Under the pieces are notes generated by a model that saw only the letters and a program-made list of their open reading frames with translations, was not told the DNA's origin and did not search any database. 64,000 bases of DNA from Leucobacter sp. G161. Its GTDB lineage: Bacteria; Actinomycetota; Actinomycetes; Actinomycetales; Microbacteriaceae. The stretch spans positions 22,803 through 86,802 of the forward strand of contig NZ_LOHP01000001.1 of the NCBI RefSeq assembly GCF_001482305.1, written 5' to 3'. Position numbers and translations under genes: made by a program. This document shows positions 51,791-60,832 of the stretch, in pieces. The number at the start of each line of letters is the position of its first letter. Position 1 is the first letter of the stretch.

Positions 51791-52147
51791 TTACTCGGGC
51801 CGCGAACCGCTGGAGGGATCCGTCACGCGCGCCTCGATGAGGGCAACGGCACGAGCGAGCTCAGTGACACGCGCGTCACTGCGAGCCTTTGCGCGAACCG
51901 TCATCACAGCGAACACCAGACCGGCAATGACAAAAAGGTACAGAAGGAAATCTGTTCCGCGCCCCACGCCGAAGAAATTCGCGACCGTGGAGAGAAGCGG
52001 AGGAAACAAGATCGCGAGAATGGCGCCGGCGACGAACAATAGCGCGAGAATACGCTTGATCGCGAGCGACTTCTCGCCCGGCAGACTGCGGACTGCGAAG
52101 ACTGCGATTACGATCACCAACGCGATGAGAAGAAACTGAAACAACAT
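51791..52147 (-). CDS. DUF2304 small membrane protein
   Basis: This 118-residue protein has three hydrophobic helices (LFQFLLIALVIVIAVFAVRS, then IKRILALLFVAGAILAILFP, then TDFLLYLFVIAGLVFAVMTV) and a charged C-terminal helix (RVTELARAVALIEARV), the DUF2304 plan. These proteins are encoded next to DPM1-like glycosyltransferases and are thought to act as their membrane partner. Here that gene is five bases upstream. Confidence 0.88.
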   Translation of the reverse strand: MLFQFLLIALVIVIAVFAVRSLPGEKSLAIKRILALLFVAGAILAILFPPLLSTVANFFGVGRGTDFLLYLFVIAGLVFAVMTVRAKARSDARVTELARAVALIEARVTDPSSGSRPE

Positions 52148-52152
52148 GGTGC

Positions 52153-52857
52153 CTACCGAATCACGAGATCTACGAGGATGTTCACTGAGTTGAGCAGAGA
52201 CTGGCCCTTGGCCTTTGAATAGTCAGTGTAGAGAACCTCGACAGGCTGCTCGGCAAAGGGAAGCTTGGTCCGCCCCAACTGCACGACGATCTCCGTCCCA
52301 TGTGCCATGCGATCTTGGCGGAGTTTGACCTGGCGGAGCGCATCCCTCCGGATAACTCGAAGACCATTGTGGGCATCGGTGAGTTTTGTGCGTGTCGTGA
52401 CGTTGGTTACCCAGACCGCGGTCTTCAACACGATCTTCTTAAGGAATCCCGGCTTCGTTCGATCATCGAGAAAGCGGGACCCGAAAACAATAGCAAGGTC
52501 TTCTTTGCGAGCCCGATCGACCATCGGGACTGCATCGACAACGCGGTGCTGTCCATCGGCATCGAAGGTCACCACGTATTCAGCGTTGTGGGACAGCGCA
52601 TACTCGAACCCTGTCTGGAGTGAAGCGCCCTGGCCGAGGTTGATCGGATGGGTGACGATTTTAGCGCCGGCTGACCGCGCGATAGCCCCAGAATCGTCAG
52701 TCGAGCCGTCGTCAATACAGACGACGTTCGGAAAGCTCGGGAGCAAGCCCTCAACTACCGACGCGATAACGGTTGCCTCGTTATACAGTGGTATCACGAT
52801 CCACACGTCGTTATTCGTTCTTGAGCGCGAAGCGTCACTCAGAGGGGCGGGGGTCAT
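52153..52857 (-). CDS. DPM1-like GT2 polyprenyl-phosphate glycosyltransferase
   Basis: This 234-residue GT-A enzyme has VWIVIPLYNEATVIASVVEG, FPNVVCIDDGSTDDSGAIAR, INLGQGASLQTGFEYALSHN and VTFDADGQHRVVDAVPMVDR (DxD), with GSRFLDDRTKPGF and LTDAHNGLRVIRRDAL. This matches enzymes that load a sugar onto polyprenyl phosphate. The lipid-linked sugar may serve the DUF6541-like protein in the same operon. It has no TM helices of its own; DUF2304 may supply the anchor. The start is ATG 52857, divergent from pseI with a 90-bp gap. Confidence 0.9.
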   Translation of the reverse strand: MTPAPLSDASRSRTNNDVWIVIPLYNEATVIASVVEGLLPSFPNVVCIDDGSTDDSGAIARSAGAKIVTHPINLGQGASLQTGFEYALSHNAEYVVTFDADGQHRVVDAVPMVDRARKEDLAIVFGSRFLDDRTKPGFLKKIVLKTAVWVTNVTTRTKLTDAHNGLRVIRRDALRQVKLRQDRMAHGTEIVVQLGRTKLPFAEQPVEVLYTDYSKAKGQSLLNSVNILVDLVIR

Positions 52858-52947
52858 AGCCCTATTCTGACAGAAATATACTGACCCGTGAGTGTTCTGG
52901 CGAACGCAGGCGCCCGAAGTAGATGATTTGACGGTAATCTAATCCAA

Positions 52948-54009
52948 ATGAGCGCAACTCAAAACATTTCTCTCTCTAGCGCAGTAATTGGGCAGGGTAA
53001 TCCTGTTTTTACTATTGCTGAGATGTCCGGTAACCACAATGGAGATTTGGCCCGAGCACTTGAAATTGTCGATGCTGTTGCTGCTACTGGTGCACACGCA
53101 TTGAAGATTCAGACCTACACTGCTGACACGCTCACCATCGACTCCGATGCGCCTGCCTTTCGAGTGCGCGGGGATCATGGACTCTGGGGAGACCGCAATC
53201 TCTACTCCCTTTACCAAGAAGCTCACACGCCATGGGAATGGCACAGTGAGATCTTTGATCGGGCACGTTCGCACGGATTGATTCCGTTTTCCACGCCATT
53301 CGATCCGACATCGGTTGCCTTTTTGGAGGACCTGGGGGTCGAGCTTTACAAGACGGCCTCTGCTGAGATCGTGGACCTACCGCTATTGCGTGAGGTTGCA
53401 CGCACCGGCAAACCGGTTGTCGTCTCCACGGGCATGGCTACACTTTCGGAGATCGATGCGGCGGTGACCGCACTGCGTGACGCTGGATGTACTGAGCTCG
53501 TGCTACTTGCGTGCACTGCTGCTTACCCGGCCGAGCCTGAGGAAGCGCGACTGGGGAACATCCAGGTGCTTCGTGAAGCGTTTGACGTGCCAGTTGGGCT
53601 GTCGGACCACACCCTAGGCACCGGTGTTGCTGTTGCTGCAGCGGCACTCGGCGCAACGGTTATCGAGAAGCACCTCACCCTGGATCGTGACGACGGGGGA
53701 GTGGACTCGGAGTTCTCCTTAACGCCCGCTGAGTTCGCTGCCCTGGTCGTGGGCGCAGAACAGGCTCGAGTGGCGGTGGGAAGCGGGGTGGCGTTTGGGC
53801 CAACCGAACAGGAACGAGCTGTACTTGCTCTCCGACGTTCCCTCTACGTCGTCGCCGATGTCGTTGCTGGGGAAAAAGTCACTTCCCACAATGTTCGTTC
53901 TATCCGTCCCGCGGGCGGACTGCCTGCCGACGACTTTGCCCGAGTTGAGGGGCGAACGTTTTCGAAGAGTGTGTCCCGCGGTACTGCCCTCTCCTGGGAC
54001 CTCCTGTAG
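52948..54009 (+). CDS. pseI: Pseudaminic acid synthase
   Basis: This 353-residue enzyme condenses 2,4-diacetamido-2,4,6-trideoxy-L-altrose with phosphoenolpyruvate to pseudaminic acid. The NeuB-type barrel shows FTIAEMSGNHNGDLARALEI, HALKIQTYTADTLTID, the PseI-like LYSLYQEAHTPWEWHSEIFD, FSTPFDPTSVAFLEDLGVEL, STGMATLSEID and the C-terminal SAF domain (SLYVVADVVAGEKVTSHNVR, SIRPAGG). AEMSGNHN and the LYQEA-TPWEWH block favour PseI over NeuB or LegI. It starts the pseudaminate cluster, which continues on both strands to 62122. Confidence 0.93.
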   Translation: MSATQNISLSSAVIGQGNPVFTIAEMSGNHNGDLARALEIVDAVAATGAHALKIQTYTADTLTIDSDAPAFRVRGDHGLWGDRNLYSLYQEAHTPWEWHSEIFDRARSHGLIPFSTPFDPTSVAFLEDLGVELYKTASAEIVDLPLLREVARTGKPVVVSTGMATLSEIDAAVTALRDAGCTELVLLACTAAYPAEPEEARLGNIQVLREAFDVPVGLSDHTLGTGVAVAAAALGATVIEKHLTLDRDDGGVDSEFSLTPAEFAALVVGAEQARVAVGSGVAFGPTEQERAVLALRRSLYVVADVVAGEKVTSHNVRSIRPAGGLPADDFARVEGRTFSKSVSRGTALSWDLL

Positions 54010-54030
54010 CAGACCAAAGGCGGGGCGACG

Positions 54031-55551
54031 CTAGCTGCTGGAATGGTCGCTTGGGAGTTGCCACTTTGCAAGGGTTTCGAAGCCGTTGCTGTCTGCCGGC
54101 AGATGCGGCAAGTAGTGCGCGCCTAGAAACAGTCGCCTCGACGCAGCGTTCGAACGGTGGACGGTAGCCAACAGCAGTTTTGGCGAAGAATTGGCGAACC
54201 AGTGTTCTCCAGTCGCCAGGACAGATTTCCCCAAGCCTTTGCCGCGATAGGAAGGGGCGATGGTGATTGAGGCTTCCCATGCGCTGTCGCCCAGGCGGTC
54301 CCATCGCACAGTCGCGACGGGCTCATCCCCGTGCTCGATTATCAACAGTTGTCGATGCTCGTCGGCCAGCACCCGGCCCATCCACGTGACGTGCTCGTCC
54401 CATGCGATGGGCTTGTGCGACCGGGATACCGCCCTTGTTGACGAGTCATTGCGCCACTCGAAGAGTCGGCCTGCGTCAGAAGCTAGTGCTCGCCGAGCGC
54501 GAAGCTGCGGGTGCCGAATGGGCGGTGTCTGCTCGCCCGTACCCTGCACAAGCGCCTCCCATGCCGACACCACTCGCCAAGCGCCAAGCCCGTCAATCGC
54601 GGATCTGCCGCGTTCGGCGCTGTCTCGAAGGTAGCCGGGGTCCTCCACAGAGGCCAAGAAAGCTCCAATGGAATCCTCTAAGCCGGTGAAGGGGGGAGTG
54701 CCAAGCGGGAAACCAATGCCATGCTGCGCGCATGATGAGTAGCCTGGCAATTGGTTCTCGGTGACGGCGACAATCGCCATTGGGATCCCTGCGGAAGCGA
54801 AGTCCCAGACAGATGTCCCCGCTGCCGATATCACTGCGTCCATCGAATCGGCGAGTCGAGGCAGATCATTTGTGAACGAGAGCATCTTGACACGATGCGC
54901 GTCTGCACCGAGGGAACGGAGGAGCTCTGGCTGAGCCTCGGGGCGGCAGATAACTGTGAGGTGAATCCGCGGGTGCTTCAACAACGCCAGCACAACTTGT
55001 GGAGTGATGTTGAATGGATCGGTGCCACCAAGCACGACGAGCACGCGTGGCGCCCGAGTCGGCCTCTCACCAACCTCGTGGTGGATTGCCCGCATTTCTC
55101 TGCGTACCTGTACAACGGAGGACCCGAGCAAGACGCGATCGGACTGCGAGATTGCGCTGTAGCGGTGCTCCGCGTCAAGGTTTGCGTCAATGTGCAGATC
55201 CGCTGGGCGGCGCCCAAACATCCCGTCTTGCATATTGCTCGTGAGCACTGACGGGGGCCTGAAGCTATCAAGCGCCTCATCATAGGTGTCGAGGTGGAGC
55301 AGGTCAGCTGAGCGCTCCGCGAGGAGCGTGGAGAGCGCCAGTTGGAGCGGGCCATCACCAAGCTCAACGATCTCTTGGCCGGGAAAAAGCGCAGCAACGT
55401 GTTCCACAGCGCGCCCACCAAATTCGCCCGCAATGGTAACGTCCCAGCCACGAGACGTGGCCTCCTCCGCGAGGCAGAGTGCTCGCATGAGGTGTCCCAT
55501 TCCACGCTCCAAATCGGCGTTGCAATGAAGGATCACACTCCGAGTTACCAT
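54031..55551 (-). CDS. pseG: PseG-like UDP-sugar hydrolase fused to PseH-like GNAT acetyltransferase
   Basis: This 506-residue bifunctional protein has an N-terminal PseG-like GT-B half (about 5-330). It starts LHCNADLERGMGHLMRALCL (GMGHLMR, 17-23, with the catalytic His), then LLHLDTYDE, VLVVLGGTDPFNITPQVVLA and DAVISAAGTSVWDFASAG. A C-terminal GNAT domain (about 345-500) has FEWRNDSSTRAVSRSHKPIA, HVTWMGRVL, ITIAPSYRGKGLGKSVL and FETLAKWQL, as in PseH. The two would acetylate the 4-amino group and release UDP, steps 3 and 4 of the pathway, as a single chain. It lies between pseI and pseB on the opposite strand. Confidence 0.88.
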   Translation of the reverse strand: MVTRSVILHCNADLERGMGHLMRALCLAEEATSRGWDVTIAGEFGGRAVEHVAALFPGQEIVELGDGPLQLALSTLLAERSADLLHLDTYDEALDSFRPPSVLTSNMQDGMFGRRPADLHIDANLDAEHRYSAISQSDRVLLGSSVVQVRREMRAIHHEVGERPTRAPRVLVVLGGTDPFNITPQVVLALLKHPRIHLTVICRPEAQPELLRSLGADAHRVKMLSFTNDLPRLADSMDAVISAAGTSVWDFASAGIPMAIVAVTENQLPGYSSCAQHGIGFPLGTPPFTGLEDSIGAFLASVEDPGYLRDSAERGRSAIDGLGAWRVVSAWEALVQGTGEQTPPIRHPQLRARRALASDAGRLFEWRNDSSTRAVSRSHKPIAWDEHVTWMGRVLADEHRQLLIIEHGDEPVATVRWDRLGDSAWEASITIAPSYRGKGLGKSVLATGEHWFANSSPKLLLATVHRSNAASRRLFLGAHYLPHLPADSNGFETLAKWQLPSDHSSS

Positions 55552-55670
55552 TAACTTCCTTTCGCGCTAAGCCTTGAGGCTGAGGGGCCGACCCTAACGA
55601 TAGAATAGTTCGAAAGCACCGGAAGGTTTGTCGTCAACTAGCGAAGTTGACGCGGGAACGAGGAGATAAA

Positions 55671-56660
55671 GTGTCGATACTTGAGGGATCCACGATCCTC
55701 GTTACCGGAGGTACTGGCTCTTTCGGCAAAGCCTTTATCCGATACGCCCTCGACAACCTGAATCCGCGTCGGCTCATTGTCTTCTCCCGTGACGAACTCA
55801 AACAGTATGAAGTTCGGCAGCAATTCAATGACGACCCGAGACTGCGTTGGTTCTTGGGGGATATCCGAGATGAGCGTCGTCTAGCTCGCGCGCTGCACAA
55901 GGTTGACTACGTGGTTCATGCAGCAGCGTTGAAGCAGGTGGACACTGCCGAGTACAACCCGTTTGAGTTTGTTAAGACGAACATCATTGGCAGTCAGAAC
56001 GTGATCGAGGCCTCGATCGACGCAGGGGTAAAGAAAGTTGTTGCGTTGTCGACTGACAAGGCATCGAGCCCGATCAATCTCTACGGCGCCACCAAACTGA
56101 CCGCTGACAAATTGTTCATTACCGGCAACCATTACGCTAGTGCATACGACACTCGCTTTTCTGTCGTCCGCTACGGCAACGTGATGGGCTCGCGAGGATC
56201 AGTGATTCCCTTCTTCGAGAAGCTTGGGGCTGCTGGGGAGCCGCTGCCGATCACGGATCTGCGGTGCACACGCTTCTTCATCACTCTTCCTGATGCTGTG
56301 CAAATGGTGGTAGATACTTTCGAGTTTATGCAGGGAGGCGAGCTTCTGGTGCCCCGAATCCCGTCAATGAGAGTGGTAGATCTTGCACACGCTGTCGTCC
56401 CTGGGGCGGAGCTCGTTGACGTCGGGCTGCGTCCGGGAGAGAAGCTCCACGAGGAAATGATCAGTCCGGAAGAAGGACGTCGAGCGGTGTCGATTCAGGA
56501 TGGGAAGTACTTTGTCATCCAACCCGACCTCGCGACCTGGGGTTATCAGCCCCCAGTTGACGCGACGCCAGTTCCAGACGGCTTTGCGTATCGCTCAGAT
56601 TTGAACGATGAATGGTTTACCCAGCAAGAAATCGCCGACATTATCCACGCGGGTATTTGA
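55671..56660 (+). CDS. pseB: UDP-N-acetylglucosamine 4,6-dehydratase (inverting)
   Basis: This 329-residue SDR does the first pathway step, making the 4-keto-6-deoxy-L-arabino sugar. It opens STILVTGGTGSFGKAFIRYA, with RRLIVFSRDELKQYEVRQQF, LRWFLGDIRDERRLARAL, VVHAAALKQVDTAEYNPFEF, VKTNIIGSQNVIEASIDAGV and LSTDKASSPINLYGATKLTA (Tyr/Lys pair). RYGNVMGSRGSVIPFF and LRCTRFFITLPDAV are PseB features. GTG 55671 follows GAGGAG at good spacing. It heads a rightward run of six close genes. Confidence 0.94.
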   Translation: MSILEGSTILVTGGTGSFGKAFIRYALDNLNPRRLIVFSRDELKQYEVRQQFNDDPRLRWFLGDIRDERRLARALHKVDYVVHAAALKQVDTAEYNPFEFVKTNIIGSQNVIEASIDAGVKKVVALSTDKASSPINLYGATKLTADKLFITGNHYASAYDTRFSVVRYGNVMGSRGSVIPFFEKLGAAGEPLPITDLRCTRFFITLPDAVQMVVDTFEFMQGGELLVPRIPSMRVVDLAHAVVPGAELVDVGLRPGEKLHEEMISPEEGRRAVSIQDGKYFVIQPDLATWGYQPPVDATPVPDGFAYRSDLNDEWFTQQEIADIIHAGI

Positions 56661-56662
56661 CG

Positions 56663-57787
56663 ATGCTTCCATACGGTAGGCAATCAATCGCGGAAGAAGA
56701 CATCAACGCTGTCGTGGAGGTCCTTCGAGGGGATTGGCTCACGACGGGACCCGCCGTTGAAGCCCTTGAAACCGAGATTTCACGCATCACAGGCGGCAGT
56801 CGTGCGGTAACAGCGACTTCGGGTACGGCAGCGCTGCACATGGCATACGCCGCAGCCGGTATCGGCCGAGGTGACGAAGTGGTCTCTACCCCGATGACGT
56901 TTATTGCGACGGCTTCGACGGCATCTATGCTGGGCGCGACCGTCCGTTTCGCGGACGTCGAAGAAGACACGGGACTGATTGATCCGGCCTCTGTCGCGGC
57001 GCACGTGAATGAGCGGACCAAGGTCATTGCCGCGGTCGACTACGCAGGGCACCCTGCTGATTACGATGCTCTGCAGCCCATCGCAGAGGCCGTTGGAGCC
57101 CTGACACTCGATGACGCAGCACACTCCATTGGTGGCACCTACCGGGGGAAGCCGGTCGGTGATCTCGCGGACATCACGACTTTTTCCTTCTTCCCGACGA
57201 AGAACCTCACCACGGGGGAAGGGGGAGCGCTGGTAGCCAAGCGGCCGGATCTGGCTCAACGTGCGCACGAGTTCCATTACATTGGGCTGGTACGCGACCC
57301 CGAGCGCTTCAAAGTTGTATCGGAGGGGCCTTGGCATCAAGAGGTTCACGAGTTCGGGTTGAACTATCGGCTATCTGATGTCGCATGCGCGCTCGGTCTT
57401 TCGCAGCTGCGTCGACTTGAGAGCTTTAAACAGCGCAGGGCAGAGATCACTGCACGGTATAACTCGGCGCTGAGTGACGTCGAGGGGCTTAGAGTGCCTG
57501 TGCAAAAGGACCATGTTGACCCTGCTTGGCACCTGTACCCCCTCCGGGTGCTCCACGGGCGCCGACAGGAAGTCTTCGAAAAGATGCGGGCGGCCGGTAT
57601 CGGGGTGCAGGTCAATTACATGCCTGTCTATTGGCATCCGGTCTACGCTGAAATGGGATATAAGCGTGGGATGTGTCCGAACGCAGAAGCGTTTTATGCG
57701 CAAGAGCTGTCGTTGCCGATTTTCCCTGGTCTCACCGATTCGCAAGTCGATCAAGTGATCGATGCGTTGCTTACCGCAGTCAGGTAA
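56663..57787 (+). CDS. pseC: UDP-4-amino-4,6-dideoxy-sugar aminotransferase
   Basis: This 374-residue DegT/DnrJ-type PLP enzyme aminates the PseB product at C4. It opens LPYGRQSIAEEDINAVVEVL, with GDWLTTGPAVEALETEIS, TATSGTAALHMAYAAAGI, DDAAHSIGGTYRGKPVG, TTFSFFPTKNLTTGEGGALV (PLP lysine) and EFGLNYRLSDVACALGLSQL. It starts two bases after pseB. RGYLT-type upstream frame is a shadow. Length matches PseC. Confidence 0.94.
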   Translation: MLPYGRQSIAEEDINAVVEVLRGDWLTTGPAVEALETEISRITGGSRAVTATSGTAALHMAYAAAGIGRGDEVVSTPMTFIATASTASMLGATVRFADVEEDTGLIDPASVAAHVNERTKVIAAVDYAGHPADYDALQPIAEAVGALTLDDAAHSIGGTYRGKPVGDLADITTFSFFPTKNLTTGEGGALVAKRPDLAQRAHEFHYIGLVRDPERFKVVSEGPWHQEVHEFGLNYRLSDVACALGLSQLRRLESFKQRRAEITARYNSALSDVEGLRVPVQKDHVDPAWHLYPLRVLHGRRQEVFEKMRAAGIGVQVNYMPVYWHPVYAEMGYKRGMCPNAEAFYAQELSLPIFPGLTDSQVDQVIDALLTAVR

Positions 57788-57794
57788 CAACGCT

Positions 57795-59222
57795 GTGAGC
57801 AAAACTGGTACAGTCAGCGCGCTTCTCGCCGCAGAGGACTCGGGTTCTGATGTGTTGTTCGAGCGGCTGTCCGGCTCGAGCGCATTCCTGTGGCCGATTG
57901 CTCGATGGCCGATTGCCCGCGCGCTCGCCCAGGCAGAAGTCAAGCTTGAGCTGCGTGCGAGCAAACCCGCAACGAAAGCACAAGTTCTCCAGCGCGTAGC
58001 GCGTCTGGCGCTTCCTAATCCGGCGTCGGCGGACAACGTGTCATCTGTGGAACACCTCTTCGTGGTCTCCGGCACCACACACGCGGACGCGCCGCGCGGC
58101 GTGGGTAACTGGCTCTCAGATGACTTCTCCCAGGCGCTTGGTGAGCGGGCGGCTGTGGTGCAGGACGCTGCCTTCGACATCCTCACCCCGCGGGTTAAGC
58201 GCCCAGCGAACCCACGCACGTGGACATATTCCCAAGCATCTGCACGCATTTGGCGCGCCGCTCAAGCATCGCCGTTGTCGGATACGCAACGTGAACGTGC
58301 GACCCAGGCTTTGTCAGGCATGTTCGATCTGTTTGGTCCGCTGCTTTCGCAGGATCTCCGGCAACGGTTATTGGGGCAGATCCTTCCCCTCCTGGAACTC
58401 ACCCCGCATGCAGAAGCTGAGTTCATTGCGCTTCTCGATCAGGCACAGCCTCGCGCAATATATATGCAGATGGCGGCTTACGGGGATCGTTCAAACCTTA
58501 TTCGCGTTGCGCATGACCGGGGAATCTCGGTTGCGGAACTGCAACATGGCTGGATCGGTGCAGCGCATGCTGCCTACAATTTCGGGCGAGCGTTTTTCGA
58601 TTCTGAATTGACCAGCAGTCTTCCCGACACGCTATTCACGTTTGGACAGTATTGGGGGAAGGATCTTTCCTTCCCAGGGCGTATCGTCCCCGTTGGAAAG
58701 CCGCCGTTAGAGACGACCTGTCTTTCTGCACCCAGCTATGATGCACGCCAGCAACGTCTGCTAGTGATCTCTAGCGAGTACGAGACTGGAAAGCTGATAG
58801 AGGCTGTGACACTTCTCAAACGGCACCTGCCGGATGAGTGGGAAGTCGTGCTTCGGCCTCACCCGGCGGAGCGCGCTGATGGTGTAGTGCGTTTTGAGGA
58901 AGCGTTGTCGCATGGCGCGGTTCTTGACCCCATGGTTGACTTGAACGCGTCCTTGAGTGCCTCGCGTGCAGTTGTCGGCATGACCAGCACGGTGTTGTTC
59001 GAAGCGCTTCCGTTCAACATCAACGTTGGGGTGATCGAGACGGACCTTGCCAAATACTATGCGAACGCCGCGACCTTCCCAAACCGGCTTGATGACGAAG
59101 CGTCGTACTGCGCCTTCGCCAGGGCTATTCAGCGACCGCCTGTGACCCGGAAGTCCGAGATAGACGACATGTGGCACCCAAACGCAGTTGCTACATTTCT
59201 CACTGAAGTTAGCGGGAGATAG
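57795..59222 (+). CDS. GT-B-like protein, candidate pseudaminyltransferase
   Basis: This 475-residue protein has a C-terminal GT-B-like half: ISVAELQHGWIGAAHAAYNF with the QHG motif, TLFTFGQYWGKDLSFPGRIV, RLLVISSEYETGKLIEAVTL, VVLRPHPAERADGVVRFEEA, and ASRAVVGMTSTVLFEALPFN. These occur in capsule and sialyl/Kdo-type transferases that use CMP-sugars. The first 180 residues are unrecognised. GTG 57795 starts it, seven bases after pseC ends. Its place among the Pse genes makes it the best candidate for the enzyme that moves Pse to the glycan, but this is inference from position and fold. Confidence 0.7.
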   Translation: MSKTGTVSALLAAEDSGSDVLFERLSGSSAFLWPIARWPIARALAQAEVKLELRASKPATKAQVLQRVARLALPNPASADNVSSVEHLFVVSGTTHADAPRGVGNWLSDDFSQALGERAAVVQDAAFDILTPRVKRPANPRTWTYSQASARIWRAAQASPLSDTQRERATQALSGMFDLFGPLLSQDLRQRLLGQILPLLELTPHAEAEFIALLDQAQPRAIYMQMAAYGDRSNLIRVAHDRGISVAELQHGWIGAAHAAYNFGRAFFDSELTSSLPDTLFTFGQYWGKDLSFPGRIVPVGKPPLETTCLSAPSYDARQQRLLVISSEYETGKLIEAVTLLKRHLPDEWEVVLRPHPAERADGVVRFEEALSHGAVLDPMVDLNASLSASRAVVGMTSTVLFEALPFNINVGVIETDLAKYYANAATFPNRLDDEASYCAFARAIQRPPVTRKSEIDDMWHPNAVATFLTEVSGR

Positions 59223-59226
59223 TTCG

Positions 59227-60078
59227 GTGACGCAGTTGGTTCTTGGTACAGCGCAATTCGGTACGGAGTACGGGGCCATGAACACCGTGGGACGCCTCGG
59301 TGATGCCGCAGTGCAAGCGGTGAGTACGGCTGCGGTGCAGGGAGGGATCGAAGTGTTCGACACCTCGTCCTACTACGGCGACGCTCAAGGCCGGCTCGGA
59401 GAAGCGTTTGAGGGTAGGCCCAAGCCTCGCTTTATCTCTAAGTTCGGGCTCGATGGGCCTACTGTCGAGCTGGGGAAACAGCTCGACGCAACACTGCGAT
59501 CTTTGCGCGTTGACAGCCTCGAGGCCCTGCTGTTTCATCGGGTGGATGATTTGCGTGATCCGCGGGCTCCCCGTGCATGCCAGTTGCTTCGCGAGGCTCG
59601 AGCCGCGGGCCTTGTCAAGCACGTAGGTGCGAGCATCTATGACTCTGCAGACCTCGAAATTGCGCTCGAACTTATGCCAGATCTCGATATTGTGCAGTTG
59701 CCAGCCAACGCGCTGGACCGCCGACTCCTTGAGCATCCAATGCTCGACGAATTTCACCGTCGGGGAGGTCTGGTGCACGTGCGGAGCGCCTATCTGCAGG
59801 GTGTTCTACTTGCGCCACTATCGTCGATTCCTGGGCATTTGTCAGAGCTGCGACCTGCGGTAGCGCACATCCAAGAAGTAGCGACAGAACGCGACATTCC
59901 GTTGATCGAACTTCTCCTCGGATTCCTCAAACATCATCCGCTCGTTGACGCGGTCGTGGTTGGAGCTCTGACAGCGCCCGAAATGAGGCAGACGCTCTCC
60001 GCGTGGAATGACGCAGCAGCAGTAGAGTTTGAAGTACCTGTTCTCGCGGACGCTTTACTCGACCCCCGCAGATGGTAG
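59227..60078 (+). CDS. Aldo/keto reductase in the pseudaminate cluster
   Basis: This 283-residue barrel enzyme opens QLVLGTAQFGTEYGAMN, with EVFDTSSYYGDAQGRLGEAF (catalytic Asp/Tyr), RFISKFGLD (Lys) and LLFHRVDDLRD (His), followed by LVHVRSAYLQGVLLAP and VVVGALTAPEMRQTL. All four catalytic residues are present. GTG 59227 is used, four bases after the previous stop. Related genes recur in spore-coat (Sps) and Leg/Pse clusters together with SpsF-type cytidylyltransferases and class III aminotransferases. It may reduce a keto group on the nonulosonic acid or on a precursor. Confidence 0.82.
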   Translation: MTQLVLGTAQFGTEYGAMNTVGRLGDAAVQAVSTAAVQGGIEVFDTSSYYGDAQGRLGEAFEGRPKPRFISKFGLDGPTVELGKQLDATLRSLRVDSLEALLFHRVDDLRDPRAPRACQLLREARAAGLVKHVGASIYDSADLEIALELMPDLDIVQLPANALDRRLLEHPMLDEFHRRGGLVHVRSAYLQGVLLAPLSSIPGHLSELRPAVAHIQEVATERDIPLIELLLGFLKHHPLVDAVVVGALTAPEMRQTLSAWNDAAAVEFEVPVLADALLDPRRW

Positions 60079-60092
60079 GAAGGCAAGCGAAC

Positions 60093-60830
60093 ATGATTCT
60101 TGGGATCGTGCAGGCGCGCTCAAGCTCGACGCGTTTTCCGCGAAAGGTGCTCCAGCCACTTGTCGGGGAAGCTATGATTCTGCGACAGCTAGAGCGGATT
60201 ATGCTCAGCCAGAGCATTGGACGAATCGTCGTTGCCACATCCAATGACGAGTCAGACGACGAGCTTGCAGACGTTTTGACTGTTCACGGCTATGAAGTTC
60301 GGCGTGGCCCACTCGACGACGTGGTGAAACGGTTTGAAATGGTGATTGACGAGTTTCAGCCAGAACACGTCGTCCGGTTAACCGCTGACTGTCCGCTGGC
60401 CGATCCGAGCGTGATTGACAAGGTAGTCGACGAACACCTGACGCGACAGTGCGACTACACGTCGAACGTTCTGACACCAACGTTCCCAGACGGACTAGAC
60501 GTAGAGGTCTTCTCCATGAGCGCTTTCGAGCGCCTGATTGATGGGGAGCTCTCTCCCACAGAGCGTGAGCACGTGACGCTCGGGATCTATACGCACCCTG
60601 AACGTTACTCACTGTGGGACGTCCGCCAGGAGACGGACTACTCCCACCTGCGTTGGACAGTGGACGTGCCCGACGACTTAGAGTTCGTTCAGCGAGTATA
60701 CGAACAGCTGTATACCGTTGACCCTGCCTTTGGGCAGGAGGACATTCTCGACCTGCTGGAATTGCAACCCACCCTCTCGAGAACATCTCAAGACCTCGCT
60801 CGCAATGCCGGGCTCGTAAAGGAGAAATGA
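60093..60830 (+). CDS. pseF: SpsF/PseF-type cytidylyltransferase
   Basis: This 245-residue enzyme should make the CMP-activated sugar. The nucleotide motif LGIVQARSSSTRFPRKVLQP is at the start, VVATSNDESDDELADVL follows, then VVRLTADCPLADPSVIDKVV and YTSNVLTPTFPDGLDVEVFS. HLRWTVDVPDDLEFVQRVYE is typical of SpsF. ATG 60093 follows AGGAAGG. It closes the CMP-Pse route begun by PseB. It belongs to the SpsF branch rather than the NeuA-like branch of PseF, so the gene name is by pathway position. Confidence 0.83.
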   Translation: MILGIVQARSSSTRFPRKVLQPLVGEAMILRQLERIMLSQSIGRIVVATSNDESDDELADVLTVHGYEVRRGPLDDVVKRFEMVIDEFQPEHVVRLTADCPLADPSVIDKVVDEHLTRQCDYTSNVLTPTFPDGLDVEVFSMSAFERLIDGELSPTEREHVTLGIYTHPERYSLWDVRQETDYSHLRWTVDVPDDLEFVQRVYEQLYTVDPAFGQEDILDLLELQPTLSRTSQDLARNAGLVKEK

Positions 60831-60832
60831 TC

